DNA of 10,333 bases, from the NCBI GenBank assembly GCA_002297185.1, contig DBJV01000081.1:1-10333 (forward strand), given 5' to 3'. The stretch comes from Christensenella sp. UBA767. Its GTDB lineage: Bacteria; Bacillota; Clostridia; Christensenellales; CAG-917. Below, one piece after another: positions 5,501-10,333 of the stretch (position 1 is the first letter of the stretch; each line of letters opens with the position of its first letter). The notes beneath the pieces are model-generated. The model saw nothing but the letters and a program-made list of their open reading frames with translations, searched no databases and was not told the DNA's origin. The translations under genes and the position numbers were made by a program.

Positions 5501-7706
5501 CGCAATACACGTAGTATTCGCCGCCAACCACGTGGCTGTTGTCTGCCGCATAGTCTGTTGTGAGAGTGACGATATTTGCGATATCGTCCGCTTTATAAAG
5601 CCCGCTTACCGTTAGATCATTTACGTCGAGCGTAAACTCTTCGCCGTACATGACGAACGTTGGGTTGACAACAACGCTCAATTCGGCTTTATTTACGGTG
5701 AGCGTTGCGCTGTTCATAGTGATTTCAAAGTTTTGTGTTGCGTCGCTGCGAGTCTCGCTCTTCGAGCCGATAGTGAGTTCAATCGGATACTTGCCTGCAT
5801 TGTTGCCGACCTCGTACGCGCACGCGAGCGTGTACGACAATATATTATAGTCGTTGCCGCTTACGCTGTACAAAGTCTTGTCAAGGCTGAATGTCTCGCC
5901 ATACACGGTCTCTTGATTCTTAATCGTGATATCGAGTTTTGCCTTGTTGATTTTCACGACGTAACTGCCGCTTACGCTCTTATAGTTGTCGCGCGACACC
6001 TTGTAGTAAACGGTATATACGCCTGCGTCGGTGAAGTGCGGTTGCGTTGCGGTGTATTCGCCCTCTTGCTCGAGCGAGTACGTCACGTCAAAGTTGTCGC
6101 TCTTGACAACTTCGCCGTGGTTTTGATTGTCAAACGTAAACGTGTTCTCTTCGCTTGTCGGCACGGTATAATCGTCGTCGCCAATCGTCGCAAGCGAGAT
6201 AGATGCGGTTGCGGTGAAGGTGACGTTATAGTTTGCCGTAACGTTCTTTCCCTCTCCGTCCACGATTGAGAGAGTGCTTGTAATCGTGTTATCCGCAAGG
6301 CTGTATTCGCCCACGCCGCTCGCCGCCGTTTTGAGGACAAGTTCCAATACGTTTCCGTTAAGCACGCCCTCAAAACTTTCGTTTCCGTACGTCTTGCTCA
6401 GCGTCGAGCCGTCGTATTCTTTATCAAATACAAATGCGCTCTTTGCCGTCACGTCTTTCTTTCCGACTACAATCTTGCTTTGCACAAAGTTCACGTCGTA
6501 TTTGTCCGATTCAAAACCGCTTGCACTTATCGTATATTCGCCAACGCCCGACGCTTGCGTATAAGCGGTATCCCATTGCAAGTTCGTAGTGTCGATTGCG
6601 TTTTTGTCGTCGTCATACTTAAATCCCGTATATTGAACGCTCAAAACAGGCAAATTATCACCGTAAACGAGGTTTATCGTAGCAATTGTAGCACTTAAAG
6701 TGGCTTTTTTCACGGTTACGGTCAAAAACGCGCTCTTTGCGTCACTCGTTTGAGTGCCGTCGGATGCGGTTACGGAGCATCTGATTACGTGTTCGCCAGC
6801 GCCGAGTTTATCAATAGATACGCTTTCGCCTTTTGCGATGCTCACGCCGTTTTCAAACCACTCGTAGGTATAAGTAATGCCCTCGATTTTCTCGGATATC
6901 GATGCGGTGAGGTTTGCCTTCTCGCCGTACGTGATTTCAAAGTCTTTGCTTAAAGTCGGCTGTTGCGGAGCGTCAATAGTCCACTTTGCATAGTAGGTCT
7001 TGTCGCCGCTAAACGTCGTTTCGGCAGTCGCTTGATTGTCTTTTTCGTCAAACCAACCTGCAAACTCATATCCGTTCTTGGTCGGGTTCTCGTTGTCGCT
7101 CGGCAAGGTTATCTTGTCGCCGAACGTGCCTTTTGCGGTCTTGATGACGTTTTCGCCATCTACAAATTTGACGGAGCATTCGATTTTTGACACTTCCGCA
7201 TACACGTAAATGTCGCTCTTGACGTTACCGAAGTCGTTCGCCCATTTGACAAACACGTCGCCGACTTTGAGGTTTTGAGCAATCGTTTCCTCGCTCGGTG
7301 CAAGTGCGCTCTCGCCCCAATTGACGGTTTGAGTGGATATCGGATCCTCGCCTTCGTACAGGAAGAAATAGACTGCGTACGTCTTTATCTTCCATTGTGC
7401 GTACAGCGTAAAGGACGCAGTTTCCACCTTGCTTGCGTCAAATGCGTTTGCGCCTGCCTTGTCAAACGTCCAACCGACAAAGTCGTATCCCTCGCGCGTA
7501 GGCGGAGTGTAGGATATAGACTCCTCGATGTTGAGGACTTTCTCAAACGTGTTTCCTGTGCCGTCGTTGAAGTCAAACGTAATGACCTTCATTGCGCCTT
7601 GACTGCCCGTTTCGTTGCACGCGACAAGCATAGCCGACACAATGAGGATAAGCACCATTGCAATCGTCAATGCAAGCAGTTTGCTTTTGTTTCTTGTCTT
7701 GTTCAT
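1050..7706 (-). CDS. Giant surface lipoprotein with InlB-like repeats, MBG/YGx domain array and C-terminal beta-helix-like domain
   Basis: This encodes a 2218-residue protein from the ATG at 7706. An in-frame TTG at 7718 is also possible but lies inside a hairpin. Residues 1-30 are a lipoprotein signal: basic MNKTRNKSK, a hydrophobic core, then lipobox LVAC with the lipidated Cys at 30. Residues 41-106, 109-172 and 177-243 are InlB/Listeria-Bacteroides type repeats (EGYDFVGW...LYAQW, NGYEFAGW...YYAKW; the middle one is degenerate). An Ig-like domain covers about 251-334. An array of YGD/YGE/YGx domains follows, with the marker Tyr at 348, 602, 687, 774, 859, 978, 1152, 1240, 1320, 1402, 1484 and 1578, many ending in an NYxV/NYTL motif as MBG domains do. 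YDG-type units lie near 425-505, 523-589, 1057-1138 and 1638-1733. The last 480 residues are Gly/Asn/Thr-rich short strands resembling a parallel beta-helix. No sortase signal, SLH or LysM domain is present, so the lipid is the only visible anchor. Adhesion or carbohydrate binding is inference; no catalytic residues were seen. Confidence 0.9.
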   Translation of the reverse strand: MNKTRNKSKLLALTIAMVLILIVSAMLVACNETGSQGAMKVITFDFNDGTGNTFEKVLNIEESISYTPPTREGYDFVGWTFDKAGANAFDASKVETASFTLYAQWKIKTYAVYFFLYEGEDPISTQTVNWGESALAPSEETIAQNLKVGDVFVKWANDFGNVKSDIYVYAEVSKIECSVKFVDGENVIKTAKGTFGDKITLPSDNENPTKNGYEFAGWFDEKDNQATAETTFSGDKTYYAKWTIDAPQQPTLSKDFEITYGEKANLTASISEKIEGITYTYEWFENGVSIAKGESVSIDKLGAGEHVIRCSVTASDGTQTSDAKSAFLTVTVKKATLSATIATINLVYGDNLPVLSVQYTGFKYDDDKNAIDTTNLQWDTAYTQASGVGEYTISASGFESDKYDVNFVQSKIVVGKKDVTAKSAFVFDKEYDGSTLSKTYGNESFEGVLNGNVLELVLKTAASGVGEYSLADNTITSTLSIVDGEGKNVTANYNVTFTATASISLATIGDDDYTVPTSEENTFTFDNQNHGEVVKSDNFDVTYSLEQEGEYTATQPHFTDAGVYTVYYKVSRDNYKSVSGSYVVKINKAKLDITIKNQETVYGETFSLDKTLYSVSGNDYNILSYTLACAYEVGNNAGKYPIELTIGSKSETRSDATQNFEITMNSATLTVNKAELSVVVNPTFVMYGEEFTLDVNDLTVSGLYKADDIANIVTLTTDYAADNSHVVGGEYYVYCALKSENGNYTLADGSTLKAQVTVNRREITVIVNDINVIYGEAISGYTFSVADDAIVKGDDVNKVVVCQSDYVSEHGKHTPVGSDITITATSGNANYTVRSIDGAVTVAKRPVTVNLKLDRELQYGTTFAEINSVSFIQINCTSKIQAANGDSVTRYSQYTNYDLVRYDNPDESYYEGMIGSFKLVAEVLDENLKNNYDVTITSDEIEVVAAYYKLGISKKFAYKEGEYVSFDISEAMQNVLCYGDQVKGTIKLKKNAIGKYTFVNNYDENAFNELFEMTGFKVTNNDGDDVTTYYLPSYIEFDIKIEIAQISIAHTVASQPKFTYDGDYHSVYIEGTDSDVTIEYSLDKETWTTDAPKFINVLRNTANNMVMAYTVYYKLTQYVEGVEEPVVLEDSYQVQIEPRKITIKATEQTATYGEELALDQSQYTHDGIIIKNENVDDSADLKVTISSNNYTVGKDVGNYNLNISAQINDNYQIETTNGTLKVVAKELKLIITDTDYKVTYGDEVGAFDKYSVVDNNENNYDEVKQYITLIPQYKVGNGVGRYAVKATCSNKNYTLDTTYLELTVVQRPITVKTVDASFVYGQAIAYAYEIVEGSIYGDDKLNVTYDTYNQAVKAVGKYDIMPRLDVNDGVNANYEISTQKGVVTITKATLTVSLSGTQTITYGDDMPDYTFSYTGFAYDETRDSFEFVEAYSCDYNSAKRAGTFDVTIGTIVLNNYDVKYENSKLIVNKAVLNLDAVAHEAITYGDDVPTDFASEVSGFVNGDDKSLLEGKVTYTTNYTKGADANSTKYTFNVNCEELENYNVIYGNAQTLVVNKANYTKDQVDAALAKVNLTGTYEYGKTLAAYSLMGTGFEWADANKLVTCDKNDEGYSANYCKDKTNYNAYTGVIIKIALAKADAQFHYDGEFGARWTGSAIDYAGIIVGTATPEGVSVASLVRDVQGWDPTFSYTLVAPTDKTQMIDGGIYTVRVSASETTNYNATYADVTFNVYAAQLDSEYLTVESALAKATSGKTVYLVGNAFVSKSVTVSSGVTLVLPSDKDSSTTPGSPTYARKRTYSGTIFNKTYENYVESEHGKQAYVDNNSTYIKATLTIYQLTNDKENVVITVYGNVIIQGLIGAAGGILEGHTSGSHSQIINNGKIIFKGSAKLDARGYIKGNGTIEYESGTHVYSPFVVRDFRGGTDTVTVFRKGNVSPFTQFEMPNIQCTQYYYSGSTHTGYVDLYASDDHNTDQKDFIGSNGIINVKSGYLKKEYNGGRTALTFVGETTLNALSLEVQGVTVSMSEVLFPIGWNYDIIIGTGADGDNSSLTTSYDYKIMTGASVTVNKNATLTTSGSIIIYSTFTDTAFGGAIYPNKDAAKFVVNGTYNINGSFGGRIQSETSGAKIVVSSSATLSVNSQEGNSGATKASSALFGGGTFEKVHDLTEYARFDVGTPTTTTAAKSYKSGDNTVNYTQYTVVVTGDNLLAKGTTYTYNGTSWA
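2508..6701 (-). repeat. Protein-level tandem array of YGx (MBG-type) domains
   Basis: This is the stalk of the giant lipoprotein. The marker Tyr-Gly pairs fall at spacings of 80-94 residues where units are adjacent (for example 602, 687, 774, 859 and 1152, 1240, 1320, 1402, 1484, 1578). On the DNA the recurring trace is CCGTACG or CCGTA on the plus strand, for example near 3250, 3500, 4250 and 5650. Outside this marker the units are clearly diverged, so this is an old duplication series and not a recent, recombination-prone tract. Confidence 0.75.
6978..7586 (-). repeat. Three InlB-like (Listeria-Bacteroides type) repeats
   Basis: These are residues about 41-243 of the lipoprotein, directly after the lipidated Cys. 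Units one and three carry the family signature: a GY(D/E)FxGW core, then a closing YAQW or YAKW. Unit two keeps only VKW and YVYAEV. In known proteins such repeats are extracellular spacers with a ubiquitin-like fold. Here they lie at the membrane end, as a base for the YGx stalk. Confidence 0.8.
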
Positions 7707-7738
7707 ATTACACCCCAATGTAATTTCTCCCTCTCCCT
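7707..7738 (-). promoter_or_regulatory. Purine-rich ribosome binding tract and start-adjacent hairpin
   Basis: On the minus strand a tract GGGAGAGGGAGAA (about 7725-7737) is followed by ATTACA-TTGGGG-TGTAAT (7724-7707), a perfect 6-bp hairpin whose last base touches the ATG at 7706. GGGG in the loop, with GGTG beside the stem, is the only Shine-Dalgarno-like sequence at normal distance. The purine tract is about 20 bases from the ATG unless the hairpin forms and brings it close. Either reading supports 7706 as the start and suggests structure-dependent translation. Confidence 0.5.
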
Positions 7739-7813
7739 TGATATTTTTCCTTGCGGAAATGAGATGGTGTGATTAGGCTTTATTTATACAATCGCAAAAA
7801 ATGCGTTTGTTTC
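7739..7813 (-). other. Gap between the two surface-protein genes
   Basis: No gene and no convincing terminator was seen. CGCA-AAAAA-TGCG (7793-7805) has only four pairs, with the T-run inside the loop. TTTCC-TTGC-GGAAA (7746-7759) is a 5-bp hairpin with a GCAA tetraloop on the minus strand. TATAAA (minus strand, 7788-7783) is a fair -10 box, but no -35 hexamer is found at 17 bases. Read-through from the upstream gene is therefore plausible. Confidence 0.35.
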
Positions 7814-10333
7814 TTATTTTGGCGAGTAGTTGCTCGTAGCGTCAAACATCACGAAACGGAAATCTTCCGTACCTGCGGCGTAGGGCAGCATTTTGCCCTG
7901 TCTTTTCAGTTTTTCGTCCGTAGAGTTTGCAAGCACGCCGATATTGACGTTATATTGATTCATCGCCTCGAACGTATATTTGCTCGTGTCGAGAATATGA
8001 TAGTTTCTTCCGCCTCCGTAGAAAGCGATTCCGCCGTGTACGTAGTTCTTATCGCCCACAACTTTGAGGATGTTTTGACAATCGCTCTTTTGACGTCTCA
8101 CTTCCAGCAACATCTCTTTGATATTGAGCGACAGGAAAGCGAGATTTTGCGTATCGCTGTTGAGCGACGTCTCGATGAGGGTGGAACTATCCACTTGCTC
8201 AAGGTCTTTCCAGTCCTCAAGTATCACGTCGCCAACGAGATGCAAAATAGCAGGGTAGCTCGTCGCCGCAAGCCCGTTCCAGCCTGCAAGACTTCCGCTC
8301 ATAGTCGTCTCGCCGCTGTCGAGGAAACCGCCTGCAAAGTGGCTCTCAAGCCCAACCGTAAACAATCCGCTCTTCGTCAGCACGCTGTCTTTAAGCACGA
8401 CGTCGGTAAGCACGTAGTTTGATGCAAAGAAGTTGTCGTTTGCAAGCTTGTCGCACTCGGGCGAGTTGTTTTGCGTATAATCCGCACCCGTCGAAGTCTT
8501 AAAAGCAGGGGACAGATTGCTCGAATTGCCTTGCAAGAAACGGTTTGTGCCGATTTTGAGGATAAACTCTCTTGCCGTTTGCAATCTGCATCCGTCAATC
8601 GTCACGTTTATTTTCTCTTGCGCAATATTCGGCGTTTCGCTCGTCACGTTGTCGCGTCCGAATACGCGCACGCACGTGCGACCATTCTTTATACGGCAAT
8701 TTTTGATCGTAGCGTCGCTCATAATCTCGAGCGTCGTGCCGATATAGTTGAGCAGGTTAAGTTCCATCGTATCGTCGTTGTACAGCGATTCGTCGTCGCA
8801 GCCTGCCAAAACCACGTTATCCAAAGTAATTCCGTCCTTTCTCACGAGGAAGGAAATGTTGTCCTGTCCCTTGACGGATGCAATTTTCGTGCCGTTCATA
8901 TACGCCGCAACGAAGTCGAGCGGACCTTTGAACACCGCGTAATCGTGCAACACGCCCGTGCTGTCGATAACGTTGGTGATATACTCCGTGTTGAGCATAT
9001 ATCCGTTGCCATAAACGTTGTTGACAAACTCATAGCAATAGCGCACGGTTTGTCTGCCTTTGCCCGTATTCTCGTAGTATCTGCAATCCGCCGTGGAGTA
9101 AATCTCTTTGGTGTATGTTCTGAGCTTTTCGCTCATGGTATTTTCGTCATACTTGGCTTTTCCGTTTTCGTCAAACAGATTTTCGCCGAGGTAAATATCC
9201 TTTTCAAGCACGATTTGCTTGTTTTGCGAGCCTGCAAGCACCAGTTCGTCGTAGGTAGATACATACACGCCGTTTACTGCCTTGAACGTTATGGATGCCG
9301 GCGACACGTTAAATCTCTCGCCGTATTTCCAACTTGCGCTTATCGTAACGTCGCCAGTATCTTTGATGACGAAATGCACTTTTCCGTCAATCGTCTCTAT
9401 GCTCGCCACGGATTCGTTGCTTGATTTGAAAACTATGTTTTCAAAATCCGTCACTTCCGCTTGCGCCTTGTCGCCGTCTATCACGTTGTTGAATAGGGTG
9501 GTGATATAATCCGTCTTTACCGAAGTATTGCCGTCGTAGCGTTGATTTGCGATTGCAAGCGAGCCAAGCCCGTATTTAGTCACGGATTCATTGAACATCA
9601 GCGACGTGTAAGCCTTGGTCGTAACGAGTTTCCTTTGTATAGTTCCGCTTGCCGTCACCGAGCCGTTTTCCACACGTTCCCATTCTATTCTCAACGTCGT
9701 CGAGCCGTCACCCACCGCTTGAATATAGCAATATTCGTTGTTTTGAGCAGAAATTCTTGCAACGCTCTCGTTTTCGATAAACCATTTATATTGCAACGCC
9801 GCATACGGCTCAACGGACACCGTAAATTTGGTGTTCGCACCCTCGAACAGTACCAATCCGCCCTTTCCGTCGGGGTTTCCGAAGGAGTTTACGGAGAAAT
9901 CGACGTCCGCAAAGGACAATCTGAAGTGGCGCACGCTCGCCGTATCGTCACCGACTTTAATAGAACATCTTATGTTTGAAGTCGGTGAAGTCACGGGATT
10001 TGCAAACGTCACGTCGATTGCATACGAGTGGTCGTTCACCTCGTCCAGTTTGCGCACGGAGTACGTTGCGCCGAGGATGCCCGATATTTGTATATTTCCG
10101 TCCGTTACGCCGTCGTAATCGACGAAAAGGGTAAATTGTTTCGTATTGAGCGGCGCAATAACTGTAGGCACGTTGCTCGTCGAACTTGCAGGCGCAATCT
10201 CGCCGTTTACGGATACGTCGCCGTCTTTGCGCACCTTAAACGCTATGCGTTTAGTCACGGTTTGTCCAAATGCGTTCACGACGTGCATTTTAACAGTCGT
10301 GTCCGTATCGAAGTACGCATACACTCTTCCGCT
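7814..10333 (-). CDS. Large extracellular protein with Ig-like domains and beta-helix-like C-terminus (5' end missing)
   Basis: The reading frame is open to the window edge; 839 codons are visible before the TAA at 7816-7814. A GTG at 10324 lacks a visible ribosome binding site and starts inside a beta-strand-like sequence, so the true start is taken to lie outside. Visible residues about 31-135 look like a beta-sandwich. Residues about 145-237 and 238-352 resemble bacterial Ig-like (Big_2) domains, each with the NESVAxI signature (WFIENESVARIS and SSNESVASIE). From about 356 the pattern changes to VYVSTYDELVLAG...QIVLEKDIYLG, then rungs such as GITLDNVVLAGC, ATIKNCRIKNG and INVTIDGCRL, typical of a parallel beta-helix. 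The C-terminus (FDATSNYSPK) carries no sortase, SLH or membrane anchor. It lies 107 bases upstream of the giant lipoprotein gene on the same strand, so the pair probably form one locus. Any signal peptide and the full length are unseen. The role (adhesin, carbohydrate-binding or degrading) is not determined; no catalytic motif was recognised. Confidence 0.85.
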   Translation of the reverse strand, partial: SGRVYAYFDTDTTVKMHVVNAFGQTVTKRIAFKVRKDGDVSVNGEIAPASSTSNVPTVIAPLNTKQFTLFVDYDGVTDGNIQISGILGATYSVRKLDEVNDHSYAIDVTFANPVTSPTSNIRCSIKVGDDTASVRHFRLSFADVDFSVNSFGNPDGKGGLVLFEGANTKFTVSVEPYAALQYKWFIENESVARISAQNNEYCYIQAVGDGSTTLRIEWERVENGSVTASGTIQRKLVTTKAYTSLMFNESVTKYGLGSLAIANQRYDGNTSVKTDYITTLFNNVIDGDKAQAEVTDFENIVFKSSNESVASIETIDGKVHFVIKDTGDVTISASWKYGERFNVSPASITFKAVNGVYVSTYDELVLAGSQNKQIVLEKDIYLGENLFDENGKAKYDENTMSEKLRTYTKEIYSTADCRYYENTGKGRQTVRYCYEFVNNVYGNGYMLNTEYITNVIDSTGVLHDYAVFKGPLDFVAAYMNGTKIASVKGQDNISFLVRKDGITLDNVVLAGCDDESLYNDDTMELNLLNYIGTTLEIMSDATIKNCRIKNGRTCVRVFGRDNVTSETPNIAQEKINVTIDGCRLQTAREFILKIGTNRFLQGNSSNLSPAFKTSTGADYTQNNSPECDKLANDNFFASNYVLTDVVLKDSVLTKSGLFTVGLESHFAGGFLDSGETTMSGSLAGWNGLAATSYPAILHLVGDVILEDWKDLEQVDSSTLIETSLNSDTQNLAFLSLNIKEMLLEVRRQKSDCQNILKVVGDKNYVHGGIAFYGGGRNYHILDTSKYTFEAMNQYNVNIGVLANSTDEKLKRQGKMLPYAAGTEDFRFVMFDATSNYSPK

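Noticed and set aside
2508..6701. Recent recombination-prone DNA tandem repeat
   Set aside because: Apart from the short CCGTACG trace of the YGx motif, units share little nucleotide identity, so the repetition is at protein-fold level.
7716..7718. TTG as the start codon of the giant lipoprotein
   Set aside because: It adds only four residues before a good ATG, lies inside a hairpin loop, and its nearest purine tract is no better placed than for the ATG at 7706.
7793..7805. Candidate terminator after the upstream surface-protein gene
   Set aside because: It has only four base pairs and the T-run is inside the loop, not after the stem.
7769..8422. Plus-strand reading frame of 217 codons spanning the intergenic gap
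   Set aside because: It mostly overlaps the C-terminus of the upstream surface protein on the other strand. It has no ribosome binding site and no recognisable fold.
8471..9424. Plus-strand reading frame of 317 codons opposite the upstream surface-protein gene
   Set aside because: It is an antisense shadow with the same Arg/Val/His-rich composition. The minus-strand frame has clear Ig-like and beta-helix patterns.
10322..10324. GTG as the start codon of the upstream surface protein
   Set aside because: The frame stays open to the window edge, no signal peptide follows, and the sequence there reads as mid-domain beta strand. A start outside the window is far more likely.

Overview
The window looks like chromosomal DNA of a low-to-mid GC Gram-positive (Bacillota/Clostridia-like) gut or rumen-type bacterium. 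The reasons are a strong AGGAGG ribosome binding site, a Gram-positive style lipoprotein signal, giant surface proteins built from InlB-like and MBG/YGx repeats, and an intergenic island of short GTCATT...AATGAC palindromic elements of a kind common in uncultured Clostridia. The taxonomic placement is inference.

Layout. Positions 1-502 carry no credible gene. They are packed with palindromic repeats: the tail of one GTCATT/AATGAC element (1-18), a second copy split by extra palindromic DNA (74-293) that includes a cloverleaf-forming stretch (166-227), a third copy (335-430), a bulged hairpin (447-471) and a 7-base tandem repeat (471-502). A leader of about 180 bases follows. It ends in an AGGAGG site and a small plus-strand gene for a 77-residue protein with two membrane segments (693-926). 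A hairpin at 1000-1029 lies between this gene and the minus-strand genes that converge on it.

The rest of the window (1050-10333) is two minus-strand genes for large exported proteins. The downstream one (7706-1050, 2218 residues) is a lipoprotein with three InlB-like repeats, one Ig-like domain, a long array of about 80-94-residue YGx (MBG-type) domains interrupted by related YDG-type units, and a C-terminal domain resembling a parallel beta-helix. The upstream one (10333-7814) enters from outside the window and lacks its start. It has Ig-like (Big_2-like) domains followed by a beta-helix-like region. The 107-base gap between them has no convincing terminator and only a weak promoter candidate, so co-transcription is plausible. 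A hairpin sits directly between a purine-rich tract and the start codon of the lipoprotein gene.

Together the two large proteins look like a surface-display locus: a membrane-tethered stalk carrying a beta-helix tip, next to a second beta-helix protein. Ligand or substrate cannot be read from the sequence. No catalytic motif, CRISPR array, transposase, tRNA or rRNA was seen.
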